From Caldimonas brevitalea (GTDB taxonomy: Bacteria; Pseudomonadota; Gammaproteobacteria; Burkholderiales; Burkholderiaceae_C), in contig NZ_CP011371.1 of the NCBI RefSeq assembly GCF_001017435.1, forward strand, positions 868,001 to 932,000: a DNA stretch of 64,000 nt, in the 5' to 3' direction. Both the position numbers and the translations under genes were made by a program. This document shows, in pieces, positions 17,595-25,978 of this stretch (positions are counted from its first letter, which is position 1; each line of letters starts with the position of its first letter). Below the pieces are notes generated by a model that made no database searches, had not been told where the DNA came from, and worked only from the letters and a program-made list of their open reading frames with translations.

Positions 17595-18122
17595 TCAGGG
17601 CTGGACGTCGAGCGCCGGCGACACCGTGATCTGCCCGTTGGTCTTGCAGCTCGAGCCGGTCGGGGCTTGCAGCAGCACGTCTTTGAAGGTCAGCGTCGAA
17701 TGGGTGTTGTCCCATTGCAGTTCGATGCGGCTCGGGCCGCACAGCCCGCCGACGAAAGGCGCCTTGACCTCGACCGCCGCGTTGTCGATCACCAGCACGC
17801 CGCGCGGGTCGGCCTGGCCGGTCCAGGGCAGGGACATAGCCGAAATCTGCGCGCACAGGCCGCGCGTCGTGAAAGAGGCCGCGTTGATGGTGACGGCGCC
17901 GCTGGCGCTGATGGTGCCGGTGAAGGTGGTCGGACAGCTGAGACCGGCGAAGCCTTTGCGATAGCTCAGCGTGCCGGCCGCGACCAGGTCACCGGCCGGT
18001 GTGACCGTGACCGCAACGGCCACAGGGGCAACCGCGAGCCCCAGCAGACCGAAGATGGCCCGACACCGGGCGGCGGCGCCTGGCGCTGTGGCCGGCAGTG
18101 CAAAGCGTGGGCGGATCGTCAT
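17595..18122 (-). CDS. Exported PraB-like protein
   Basis: A 175-residue secreted or periplasmic protein with a signal peptide near residues 20-37 (AIFGLLGLAVAPVAVAVT). The mature part has alternating small and hydrophobic residues and several cysteines. Its pattern GTLSYRKGFAGLSCPTTFTG, then GLCAQISAMSLPW, recalls PraB, the exported protein linked with alkane use in Pseudomonas. I recognise this resemblance from memory and hold it with moderate confidence. The ATG at 18122 has GAGGAG about 10 bases upstream. It is the last gene of a minus-strand run behind fadD, separated by about 80 bases, so a role in fatty acid or hydrocarbon uptake is plausible but not shown. Confidence 0.55.
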   Translation of the reverse strand: MTIRPRFALPATAPGAAARCRAIFGLLGLAVAPVAVAVTVTPAGDLVAAGTLSYRKGFAGLSCPTTFTGTISASGAVTINAASFTTRGLCAQISAMSLPWTGQADPRGVLVIDNAAVEVKAPFVGGLCGPSRIELQWDNTHSTLTFKDVLLQAPTGSSCKTNGQITVSPALDVQP

Positions 18123-18204
18123 GAGGTGAGCTCCTCTCGGACTCGGGAGTGAGACAGGGACACCACAGGCCGTCGCTGTGACGGTGCCCACACGCCGCCC
18201 GCCG

Positions 18205-19917
18205 TCAGCGCAGCTCGCGCCGCAAGATCTTGCCGACGTTGCTTTTCGGCAGTTCGGTCTCGCGGAACTCGACCACGCGCGGCATCTTGTAGCCCACCAG
18301 GCGCTCGCGGCAGTGCGCCAGCAGCTCGGCCTCGGTCAGCTTCGGGTTCTTGCGCACGACGACGATCTTGACGCGCTCGCCGGCCACCGGGTCGGGCACG
18401 CCGAGCGCCGCCACCTCCCGAACGCCGGGGTGCCCCATCACCGCGTCTTCGACCTCGTTGGGATAGACGTTGAAGCCCGAGACCAAAATCATGTCTTTCT
18501 TGCGGTCGATCAGCCGCACGTAGCCGTGCTCGTCCATCACGCCGATGTCGCCGGTGGACAACCAGCCTTCGGCGTCGATCACCTTGGCGGTTTCTTCCGG
18601 CCGCCCCCAGTAGCCGGCCATCACCTGCGGGCCCCGCACGCACAACTCGCCCGGCTCGCCGAGCGGCGCCCAGCTGCCGTCGTCGCTTCGGAAGCGCACC
18701 TCGGTCGAGGGCACCGGCAGGCCGATGGTGCCGGTGAAGCGCATGTGCTCGGGATGGTCGAAGTCGATCGGGTTGATCGTGACGATGGGCGAGCATTCGG
18801 TCAGCCCATAGCCTTCGATGATGCACTTGCCAGTCAGCTGCTGCCAGCGGTCGGCGATCGCCTGCGGTGTCGCCATGCCGCCCGAGATCGTCAGCCTGAG
18901 CTGCGAGAAGTCGCGCTGGCAGAAGGTCTCGTCTTCCAGGAAAGAGTTGAACAGCGTGCTGACACCGGCGATGCCGGTGAAGTTTTCGCGGCGGATGACC
19001 TGCATCACCCGTTTCACGTCGCGCGGATTGGCGATCAGCACATTGCGGCCGCCCAAGCCCATGAAGATCAGGCAGTTCACCGTCAGCGAGAAGATGTGAT
19101 ACAGCGGCAGCAGGCTGAGATTGGTCTCGACGCGGTTCGGATCGTCGAGCTTGCCTCGCCATGCGAGCGATTGCAGCAGGTTGGCGACGATGTTGCGGTG
19201 GGTCAGCATCGCGCCCTTGGCCACGCCGGTGGTGCCGCCGGTGTATTGCAGAAAGGCCAGGTCGGTGGGCTCGACGGTGACGCTGGGGCGCGGCAGCCGG
19301 CCGCCTTCGGCGAGCGCTCGCCGCAGCGGCAGCGCGCCGGCGATCGGCCGCGCGGGCCCCGCGGCGCCATCGGTTTTACGCCGCATCACCAGGTTGACGA
19401 CGCGGCCCTTGAGGTTCAGGCCCGGCGCGAGCAGGTCGCCGATGCCGGTCACCAGCACCCGCTTCACGGCGGTGCCGGGAAGCGCCTCGGCCAGCGTGTT
19501 CGAGAACATGTCGAGGACGACGATGGTTTCGGCGCCGCTGTCCTGCAGTTGATGCGCCAGCTCGTGCGCCGTGTAGAGCGGGTTGACGTTGACCACCACC
19601 GCGCCTGCCAACAACGTGCCGAACAAGCAGACCGGGTATTGCAGGCAGTTCGGCATCATCAGGGCCACCCGGTCCCCCTTGCGCACGCCCTGCCGATGCA
19701 GCCAGGCCGCGAAGGCCTCGGCCAATTGGCCGCAGCGCCGATAGCTCATCTCGCTGCCAAGGCTGACGAAGGCCGCACGCTCGCTGTAGCGGCGCACGTT
19801 CTCGTCGAAGAAGTCGCCGATGCTCTGGTAGCGGTCGGGGTCGACTTCGAACGGGACGTCCGGGCGGTAGGACTTGAGCCACACACGCTCGGTTTCGGGA
19901 ATCGGTACACCCATCAT
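18205..19917 (-). CDS. fadD: Long-chain fatty acid-CoA ligase
   Basis: A 570-residue AMP-forming acyl-CoA synthetase of the FadD type, activating fatty acids with ATP and CoA at the inner membrane. Motifs are intact: P-loop YTGGTTGVAKGAMLTHRN, linker region GYGLTECSPIV, the adenosine-binding STGDIGVMDEHGYVRLIDRKK, the FadD-signature MILVSGFNVYPNEVE, and the C-terminal catalytic Lys in SNVGKILRRELR. The start at 19917 (MM, with an alternative ATG at 19914) has GAGGA 6 bases upstream. It lies 35 bases downstream of the TetR gene on the same strand. That pairing is common for fatty acid catabolism operons whose regulator senses acyl-CoA. Chain-length preference is not visible. Confidence 0.92.
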   Translation of the reverse strand: MMGVPIPETERVWLKSYRPDVPFEVDPDRYQSIGDFFDENVRRYSERAAFVSLGSEMSYRRCGQLAEAFAAWLHRQGVRKGDRVALMMPNCLQYPVCLFGTLLAGAVVVNVNPLYTAHELAHQLQDSGAETIVVLDMFSNTLAEALPGTAVKRVLVTGIGDLLAPGLNLKGRVVNLVMRRKTDGAAGPARPIAGALPLRRALAEGGRLPRPSVTVEPTDLAFLQYTGGTTGVAKGAMLTHRNIVANLLQSLAWRGKLDDPNRVETNLSLLPLYHIFSLTVNCLIFMGLGGRNVLIANPRDVKRVMQVIRRENFTGIAGVSTLFNSFLEDETFCQRDFSQLRLTISGGMATPQAIADRWQQLTGKCIIEGYGLTECSPIVTINPIDFDHPEHMRFTGTIGLPVPSTEVRFRSDDGSWAPLGEPGELCVRGPQVMAGYWGRPEETAKVIDAEGWLSTGDIGVMDEHGYVRLIDRKKDMILVSGFNVYPNEVEDAVMGHPGVREVAALGVPDPVAGERVKIVVVRKNPKLTEAELLAHCRERLVGYKMPRVVEFRETELPKSNVGKILRRELR

Positions 19918-19952
19918 GTGGTCCTCAGGTAGGTCTCGTGACGCGCCGCCGC

Positions 19953-20753
19953 TCAATCGCGGCGGTGCCCGTGCAACGGGCGGTCGGGCTCGCCGCCGTG
20001 CACCATGCGGAGATTGCCGGCACGTTTGCTGCCGGTGGGCAGGTCGGCGAGTCGCAAAACTTCCTCGAGCGCGGCGCTGCGCTGCATCTGCAGCAGCGGC
20101 TCCTTCAGCACCGCCACCATCAACGAAATCAGCCGACTCAGCAGCTGCGCCTCGGTCAGCGCCTTGCCCTGGCTGAACGCGGCGATCAACTGCTCGATGT
20201 CGTCGCCGGCCAGGACCCCGGCCAGCGCCTTGAGCGAGAAGTGCAGCCGCAAGCCCAGGTCGGCGCGCGGCATATGGGGCAGCGCTCGCGCGAAGGCTTC
20301 GAAGAAGCGGTCGAAGACGGGCGCGTAGTGGCGCTCGAGATAGTCGATCACCGCGGGCGAGGTGTCGGTGTAGACACGGCCCAGCAGGCGCAGGAAAGAC
20401 GGATCTCCGTCGGGCGCGGGACGCGCCAGGCGCAAGGCCGGCACGAACATCGCCGCCAGCACATGCTCGCAGCTCAGTGGTGCGTCGGGCCAGGCGGCTT
20501 GGCAGGCGTCGAGCAGGCGCAAGCGCTCGACGTTGAGCGGGCCGATGCGGCGCTCGAGCATCGCGTGCAGCAAGGCCTCCTTGCCGCCGAAGTGGTAGTG
20601 CACCGCGGCCAGGTTGACCTGCGCCTGCTCGGTGATCTGGCGCAGCGACAGGGCGTCGAAACCCTGCTGGATGAACGCCCGTTCGGCGACGTCGAGGATG
20701 CGCTGTCGCGTCTCCTCGCCGGCCTTTCTGTCTTTACGGGGCGCACTCTCCAT
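19953..20753 (-). CDS. TetR-family transcriptional regulator
   Basis: A 266-residue repressor-type regulator. The N-terminal helix-turn-helix is typical: TRQRILDVAERAFIQQGFDALSLRQITEQAQVNLAAVHYHFGGKEAL (about residues 15-60). The C-terminal ligand domain resembles the TetR_C group with PSFLRLLGRVYTDTS and the long amphipathic helices after it. The ATG at 20753 has no good ribosome binding site. An in-frame TTG at 20780 overlaps the stop of the upstream small gene (TTGA), which would couple their translation and add nine residues. Position directly ahead of fadD suggests control of fatty acid use. The C-terminal tail HGGEPDRPLHGHRRD is unusual and probably disordered. Confidence 0.87.
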   Translation of the reverse strand: MESAPRKDRKAGEETRQRILDVAERAFIQQGFDALSLRQITEQAQVNLAAVHYHFGGKEALLHAMLERRIGPLNVERLRLLDACQAAWPDAPLSCEHVLAAMFVPALRLARPAPDGDPSFLRLLGRVYTDTSPAVIDYLERHYAPVFDRFFEAFARALPHMPRADLGLRLHFSLKALAGVLAGDDIEQLIAAFSQGKALTEAQLLSRLISLMVAVLKEPLLQMQRSAALEEVLRLADLPTGSKRAGNLRMVHGGEPDRPLHGHRRD

Positions 20754-20776
20754 CGTGTGATCGGGCTGCACGCGGG

Positions 20777-20989
20777 TCAACCGAGGGGCGCGAGTTCGGC
20801 GTCGACCGCGTCCAGCATTTCCTGCGTGATCAGTCCACCCGAGAACTGGGCCACGGTGGCGAGCGGGAAGCCACGGGCCATGGCGATCTGCGGGTGAGCG
20901 GCGATGCCGGGCATGTGCTTCTCGAGCACGGCCTTGGTCTGTTCGTTGTCCAGCAACTCGCCCAACTGCGTGCGGGTGGAATAGGGCAT
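20777..20989 (-). CDS. Small 70-residue protein of unknown function
   Basis: A 70-residue cytoplasmic protein with the pattern LGELLDNEQTKAVLEKHMPG, then HPQIAMARGFPLATVAQFSGGLITQEMLDAVDAEL. The IAMARG plus ITQEMLDAVDAEL arrangement recalls a short helical module that also occurs as an appended domain in some hydrolases, an impression from memory. GAGGAG sits 8 bases before the ATG, strong support for translation. It opens the minus-strand run small gene-tetR-fadD-praB-like, and its stop overlaps a possible TTG start of tetR. No function is assigned. Confidence 0.72.
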   Translation of the reverse strand: MPYSTRTQLGELLDNEQTKAVLEKHMPGIAAHPQIAMARGFPLATVAQFSGGLITQEMLDAVDAELAPLG

Positions 20990-21604
20990 GGGAAGCTCCT
21001 CAGGGTTGCAAAAGAGTGGGAATGGCAGCAGCCGAGCCGGGACCGTCGGGTACCGGGCCAGTGCATCGAGAGGGGATGTGTGACGAGGCGGTCGGTCGCG
21101 CGCCGGTCGCAGCCGGGCAGGCCGGCAGATCACGCCGGCCGTGAGCCAGCTGGAGGGACCACCTCATCGCTTGTCTCCTGTGCCCGTTGACACGGGGCTG
21201 TGGCGGCATGACGCGCGCTCGATGTTTTGGTTCGTACTCTGCAGCTCGCAACACTCATTTCAAATGAGCAATTCAAACGAGTGCATGAATGATGGACCAC
21301 GATCGTGCCGTTTTGCGCAGGGGTGCGGTGTACCAGGTTGAAACTGTAGGAGGCCTTCCGGAGGCCGTCCTTCGTGGGCGGGGCGGCATGGGGTGCCCGC
21401 ACCGAGAACAGGGGGCACAGAGTGAAGCAGCAGGGCACCGGGCGTCGCGTCACGGCCGGCGCCCGCGGTGGTGCCGTCAGGCGACAGCGTTGGACGCGGA
21501 AGTGCTTGGTTGCAACCGTCGGCGCCACATCTGGTGCAATCGGCGGGCCGCGCCGGGTGTTTCTTTTGCTATGCACGCCAGCGCCGGCGCGGATGGAGTC
21601 CAAC
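20990..21604. other. 615-base divergent intergenic region
   Basis: The region should hold promoters for the minus-strand tetR/fadD group and the plus-strand penicillin-binding protein. It contains a clear inverted repeat at 21254-21268 (separate entry) within a locally AT-richer stretch (about 21220-21330). The open frame that covers much of it on the minus strand has no recognisable content. Confidence 0.5.
21254..21268. promoter_or_regulatory. Inverted repeat CTCATTT-C-AAATGAG, possible operator
   Basis: Seven-base perfect arms around a single C, in an AT-richer patch of an otherwise GC-rich genome. A minus-strand TTGAAA overlaps it and could be a -35 element. It lies 265 bases upstream of the first gene of the tetR/fadD run, so TetR autoregulation is possible. 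This is inference only. Confidence 0.35.
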
Positions 21605-24154
21605 GTGAATCGCTTTTCTTCCCGGGCAACGCCGACGCACGCCCCTGAGCCGACATCGCCACGACGCGGGCGCCGCCGGCCCTTGCGGTGGTTGCTGCTG
21701 GTGGCGGTCCTGACACTGCCGGTGCTGGCGGTCTACCTGGTGTTGATGGCGCGATCGACGCCGGGCACCCATGCCTTGCGCTCGGCCCATGCCGAACGCC
21801 CGACGGTCCTGAAGTCGGCTGACGGCAAAGTCTTGACACAGTTTCGTCGTGTCACCCGCGATCCGGTGCCGTTGGCCCGCATCTCGCCCTTTGTCGTGAA
21901 GGCCCTGATCGCCACCGAAGACCACCGCTTCTACGACCATCGCGGCATCGACGCTTTGCGCACCGTTTCGGCGGTGCTGCACAGTGCCGTCGGCGACCTG
22001 CAAGGCGGCTCGACGCTGACCCAGCAGCTGGCCCGCAACCTGTTTCCCGAAGAGATCGGCCGTGCGCGCTCGCTGAACCGCAAGGTCAAGGAGATGATTG
22101 CGGCGCGGCGCATCGAAGGTGTGCTGAGCAAGGACCAGATCCTCGAGACCTATCTCAACACCATGCCCTTCCTCTACGGTGTGGTGGGCATCGAAATGGC
22201 GGCCCGCACCTATTACGACAAGAGTGCACAGGAACTCGACGAACTCGAGAGCGCCACCTTGGTCGGCATGCTCAAGGGCACCTATCTCTACAACCCGGTC
22301 ATCCATCCGGAGCGGGCGCGTGAGCGTCGCAACGTCGTGCTGTCGCAGATGGGCAAGCGCGGCGTGCTCAGTGAAGAGCAGGTCCGGCAGCTGTCGCAGC
22401 AGCCGCTCAAGTTGCAGTTCACCCGGCCGAGCGAAGACCTGGGGAGCGCGCCCCACTTTGCACAGCACGTGCGCAAATGGGTCACGGAGTGGGCCGAGGC
22501 GCGCGGCTACGATATCTACCGCGACGGCCTCGTGATCGAGACCACGCTCGACAGCCGCTTGCAGGAGGCGGCCGAGAACGCGGTGCGCGAGCACGGCGAG
22601 GCACTGCAGGCGGTGGCCGACGTGGAATGGAGCCGGCCGCGCCTGTCGACCGTGTCGCATACCGCCGGCGCCTATCGGAAGCTGGCGGCCCAAGCGACAT
22701 CCTTCGCCTATTTCTGGCAGCAGCGGCGCGACCTCGAAGCCGAGCTGATCCGGGACTCCGCTGCGTTCAAGAAGTTGGTCTCGGGCGGCCTCGGGGAGGC
22801 CGCCGCCCTGACCCAGTTGAAGGCCGATGCAGAGTTTCTCGCCGCCTTGCGCGCCGACAAGACACGTCTGGAAGCAGGCTTCGTCGCGATCGATCCGCGT
22901 TCTGGCGAAGTGAAGGCCTGGGTGGGCAGCCGCGACTTCGCACGCGACCAGTTCGACCATGTGGCGCAGGCGCAGCGGCAGCCCGGCTCCACGTTCAAGC
23001 CCTTCGTCTATGCCGCCGCGGTCGAGCGTGGCATCGCACCGTACCGGCTCTACCTCGACGCACCGGTCGAGATACGCCAGGCCAATGGCACCGTGTGGCG
23101 GCCCACCGACATGTCGGGCTCCTCCGGACGCGAGATGACGCTGCGTGAAGGCCTGGTGTATTCCAAGAACACCATCACCGCCCAGGTGATGCAGGAGGTC
23201 GGCGTGGCCGACGTGGTCGCGCTGGCGCGCGCGGCCGGTGTCTCGCAAAGCAAGCTCGACCCCGTGCCGTCGCTCGCGCTCGGCACCAGCCCGGTGACGC
23301 TGCTCGAGATGGTCAACGGCTACGCCACGATTGCCGCACAGGGCGAACATCGCAACCCCGTGTTCGTGCGGCGCATCACCGACCGGCGCGGTGAGGTGCT
23401 GGCCCAGTTCGCGCCCACCACCCGGCGCGCGCTGTCGACCGATGCCGCGGTGGAAGTGATCGACATGATGCGCGGTGTGGTCACCGAAGGCACCGGTGCC
23501 GGGGCTCGGGCCCGTTTCGGTCTGTCGGGCGATCTGGCAGGCAAGACCGGGACCACGCAGAACAACACCGACGGCTGGTTCATCCTGATGCATTCCGACC
23601 TGGTGGCGGGCGCCTGGGTCGGCTTCAACGACCAGCGGGTCACGATGCGCAGCAACTACTGGGGCCAGGGCGGCCACAACGCGGCCTTGGTGGTGGGGGA
23701 TTTCTTTCGGACGGCGATCAAAGGCAAGGCGCTCGACCTCAAGGCCAGCTTCCCGCCGTCGCGCTATCCGCCGCTGCCGCCCCCCGTCGAGGAATTCCCG
23801 GGCGACGGCACGGCCGAAGGGGGCGACCCGTGGAGCGGCGAGAGCGGCCCCGATGCGGACCCGCTGCCCGGCGAGCCCTCACCGCCGCCGCCACCGCTGC
23901 CCGGTGAGACCGTGCCGCCGGACGATGCGGGTGCGCCCAAGGGCGCGTCCGAGATCGAGCGTGTGATGAAGAGCCTCAAGCAGGATGTGCCGCTCGGCTC
24001 GTCGCCAGCCGACAGCAGTGGCGCGCCACCGCCCCCGCCGCCACCGCCCCCGCCGCCGCCGGCCCCGACCCGTGGCGCCGGCGCCGGTGCGGTGCTCGAT
24101 GCGATGCGTCAGGACCCGGCTCTGCGCGGCGTCCCATCAGGCCCATCGCCTTAG
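21605..24154 (+). CDS. Class A penicillin-binding protein (PBP1A-type glycosyltransferase/transpeptidase)
   Basis: An 849-residue bifunctional murein synthase anchored in the inner membrane. After a basic stretch (RRGRRRPLRW) comes one membrane segment, WLLLVAVLTLPVLAVYLVLM. The glycosyltransferase domain follows (EDHRFYDHRGIDALRT with catalytic Glu, GGSTLTQQLARNLF, RKVKEMIAARRIE). The transpeptidase domain has active Ser in QPGSTFKPF, the SKN triad at YSKNT and KTGTT. The C-terminal 110 residues are a Pro/Gly/Asp-rich tail with a 12-Pro run. The GTG at 21605 is preferred since GGAG lies 6 bases upstream; the in-frame ATG at 21593 contains that GGAG and is the alternative. Its stop overlaps the stop of the convergent PEP-CTERM-like gene. 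Confidence 0.93.
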   Translation: MNRFSSRATPTHAPEPTSPRRGRRRPLRWLLLVAVLTLPVLAVYLVLMARSTPGTHALRSAHAERPTVLKSADGKVLTQFRRVTRDPVPLARISPFVVKALIATEDHRFYDHRGIDALRTVSAVLHSAVGDLQGGSTLTQQLARNLFPEEIGRARSLNRKVKEMIAARRIEGVLSKDQILETYLNTMPFLYGVVGIEMAARTYYDKSAQELDELESATLVGMLKGTYLYNPVIHPERARERRNVVLSQMGKRGVLSEEQVRQLSQQPLKLQFTRPSEDLGSAPHFAQHVRKWVTEWAEARGYDIYRDGLVIETTLDSRLQEAAENAVREHGEALQAVADVEWSRPRLSTVSHTAGAYRKLAAQATSFAYFWQQRRDLEAELIRDSAAFKKLVSGGLGEAAALTQLKADAEFLAALRADKTRLEAGFVAIDPRSGEVKAWVGSRDFARDQFDHVAQAQRQPGSTFKPFVYAAAVERGIAPYRLYLDAPVEIRQANGTVWRPTDMSGSSGREMTLREGLVYSKNTITAQVMQEVGVADVVALARAAGVSQSKLDPVPSLALGTSPVTLLEMVNGYATIAAQGEHRNPVFVRRITDRRGEVLAQFAPTTRRALSTDAAVEVIDMMRGVVTEGTGAGARARFGLSGDLAGKTGTTQNNTDGWFILMHSDLVAGAWVGFNDQRVTMRSNYWGQGGHNAALVVGDFFRTAIKGKALDLKASFPPSRYPPLPPPVEEFPGDGTAEGGDPWSGESGPDADPLPGEPSPPPPPLPGETVPPDDAGAPKGASEIERVMKSLKQDVPLGSSPADSSGAPPPPPPPPPPPPAPTRGAGAGAVLDAMRQDPALRGVPSGPSP

Positions 24155-25095
24155 ATCGGGCGCGTCCACGCATGAGGTGGCTGAACGCGTACGGCGTTCG
24201 CGTATCGACGCCGCCGGGTCCAGATCGAGAGGCTCGAGAGCAGGCCCAGGCCACCCGCCATCAGCGACCAGGTCGACGCCTCGGGGACCGCTTGGACATT
24301 GATCCCGAGTTGCAGCTGAATGGCGTGATCGAGAACACGGTTTGAGCGATTGAGCATCGTCGTGGAGAGCGTGGTGGACCACTCCGAGGTCTCGGCCAGC
24401 TCGTCGTTGCTGGTGGTGCCCCATGTGTAGCCGACGTCTCGGGAGTCGCTGCCCATCGCGTGGCTCTCGATGATGGCCGAGTAGCTGGCGGTGGTGTAGA
24501 GACCGTTCAGCAGCCCCGCATCGGTGAGCCTGTAGTTCAGGTCGATGGTTGCCGTCAGCTGGGTGTTCGGGTTGAGCAGGAGCGCGAGTTCACCGATGGG
24601 GGGCGAATAGTATGGGACGCTCAGATGGGTAGACACGTCCGATACGACCTCGCCTCTGCCCCACAGATAGCCGCTGACATGAGCACCCGAGAGGGGATCG
24701 AGCGAGGCCTCCCCGCCCAGGCGCGGCAACGACACCTCGGCGCTCACGGCCGCGAGATACCGCGGCTCAGATGATCGTCTCGCAATCTCGTTGTTGGACC
24801 AATGACCATCCGGGCGTGCCGACACGTAGGCATCGGTATATGCGTCGAGCGACAGCGTTCGGCCGACGCTGTAGCCCGCCTCGACACCGTCGTGGAGGTC
24901 GAGGTCAATCACCTCGAATCGTAGGTTCGACCACGAGGCGGACGCTTCGACCGGCGCTGCCGCTACGCTCCCGCAGCAGCAAGCCAGGAGGGCGAGCGCA
25001 TGAAGCCATCGCACGTGACGGGCGCTGCGGCACGCGACGGGAGCAAGGAAAACTGCTGAGGGCTGACGTCGGATCAGGGGATTGATGGGCTTCAA
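24151..25095 (-). CDS. Exported protein with degenerate PEP-CTERM signal
   Basis: A 314-residue secreted protein with a long N-region and signal peptide (ARHVRWLHALALLACCCGSVAAA). The body is beta-rich, with repeated YxxSxD-type strands, and matches no family known to me. Near the C-terminus stands VPEASTWSLMAGGLGLLSSL, then RRRRYANAV. This is the PEP-CTERM layout, but with Ala in place of the second Pro of the PEP motif and 17 extra residues after the basic cluster. Whether exosortase still handles it is open. A TTG at 25095 was chosen as start because GAGGAG lies 6 bases upstream; an in-frame GTG at 25152 is weaker. Its stop codon overlaps that of the penicillin-binding protein. Confidence 0.7.
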   Translation of the reverse strand: MKPINPLIRRQPSAVFLAPVACRSARHVRWLHALALLACCCGSVAAAPVEASASWSNLRFEVIDLDLHDGVEAGYSVGRTLSLDAYTDAYVSARPDGHWSNNEIARRSSEPRYLAAVSAEVSLPRLGGEASLDPLSGAHVSGYLWGRGEVVSDVSTHLSVPYYSPPIGELALLLNPNTQLTATIDLNYRLTDAGLLNGLYTTASYSAIIESHAMGSDSRDVGYTWGTTSNDELAETSEWSTTLSTTMLNRSNRVLDHAIQLQLGINVQAVPEASTWSLMAGGLGLLSSLSIWTRRRRYANAVRVQPPHAWTRPI

Positions 25096-25442
25096 GGTGT
25101 TCTCCTCGTCGAACCACGCGCGGACAGAGCGGACCGGAATCGTTCGATTCACAGCTTAGGCGTTGCCGGTGTGCCCCGCCACTTCAGGCGCGGGAAGGCA
25201 AAGCCCTCACTGGGTGAACAGGCCGACCGGTGGCGCGGTGAGCCGAGCAGGTCGTGCGTCTGGCAGCGGCGGTGCACGATCCGTCGCACATCCCAACACC
25301 CCACGCTGAGCAGCGGCAATCTTTGCCGCCGTGGCCCACCTCGCTACAGATCATGCAGATGTGAACTGTTGATGGACCCGGAAGTGCCGCGGGCACCCCC
25401 ATTGCCCCATGGACTGTATCCGCCTTCTACAGCCCTGCCGCC
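25096..25442. other. Divergent intergenic region, 347 bases
   Basis: It separates the PEP-CTERM-like gene from the first DUF2382 gene. A small inverted repeat (GTGCC-GCG-GGCAC) lies near 25383-25395. No promoter pair or gene was recognised. Confidence 0.45.
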
Positions 25443-25925
25443 ATGAACCCCCCTGTCCCTCCCAGCACGCCGGTGTCCTCGCGGCGCGAGACGACCTTGC
25501 CGATCGTCGAAGAACGGCCGGTCGTGACGCGCAGTCTCGAGCAGACCGGCGCCGTGCGCGTGAGGGTCGTGACCGAGGAGGTCCCCGAGCGGCTGGACCT
25601 GTCCGAGGTGCACGACGACGTCGTGGTCGAGCGTGTTGCCGTGGGTCGGATCTGCGAAGACTGCGAAGAGCGGATGGGTCCCTGGCAGGACGGCGACGTC
25701 CTGGTGGTACCGGTCTATGAAGAGCAAGTCGTGGTGCAGCGCCGCTGGGTCTTGAAGGAAGAGATCCGCCTGCGGCGGCAGCGCCGCCATACGGGCAGCA
25801 CCCAAGAGGTGATGCTCAAGCGCGAACACGCGGTGGTCGAACGCCAGCAGCCCGACGGCTCCTGGCAGCCCGTCGACTTGCCGCCGACCTCTCTCGACCA
25901 GCAGGCCGTACCGCGGTCTGCATAA
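25443..25925 (+). CDS. DUF2382 (YsnF/AvaK-type) stress protein
   Basis: A 160-residue soluble protein containing the DUF2382 domain found in YsnF/AvaK stress proteins. Its repeated pattern of charged beta-strands is clear: RVRVVTEEVPERLDLSEV, then VVVQRRWVLKEEIRLRRQ and EVMLKREHAVVERQQPDG. It contains one Cys pair (ICEDCEE) that could bind metal. The molecular role of the domain is unknown, but it is associated with desiccation and general stress genes. The ATG lies in GCCGCCATGAACCC with no strong ribosome binding site. The next gene on the same strand carries another DUF2382 domain 53 bases on, so the two probably work together. Confidence 0.82.
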   Translation: MNPPVPPSTPVSSRRETTLPIVEERPVVTRSLEQTGAVRVRVVTEEVPERLDLSEVHDDVVVERVAVGRICEDCEERMGPWQDGDVLVVPVYEEQVVVQRRWVLKEEIRLRRQRRHTGSTQEVMLKREHAVVERQQPDGSWQPVDLPPTSLDQQAVPRSA

Positions 25926-25934
25926 CCCCAACCG

Positions 25935-25955
25935 GCGGGCCTACCGGCCCGCTTT
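25935..25955 (+). terminator. Hairpin between the two DUF2382 genes
   Basis: Arms GCGGGCC / GGCCCGC (7 bases) with loop TACC, followed by TTTCGTT. It lies 9 bases after the first stop and 24 bases before the next start, and could reduce read-through into the second gene. Confidence 0.45.
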
Positions 25956-25978
25956 CGTTCACACGGAAAGGAGCTTCC

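Noticed and set aside
21569..23677. A 700-codon minus-strand frame inside the penicillin-binding protein gene
   Set aside because: Antisense shadow; the plus strand has all glycosyltransferase and transpeptidase motifs.
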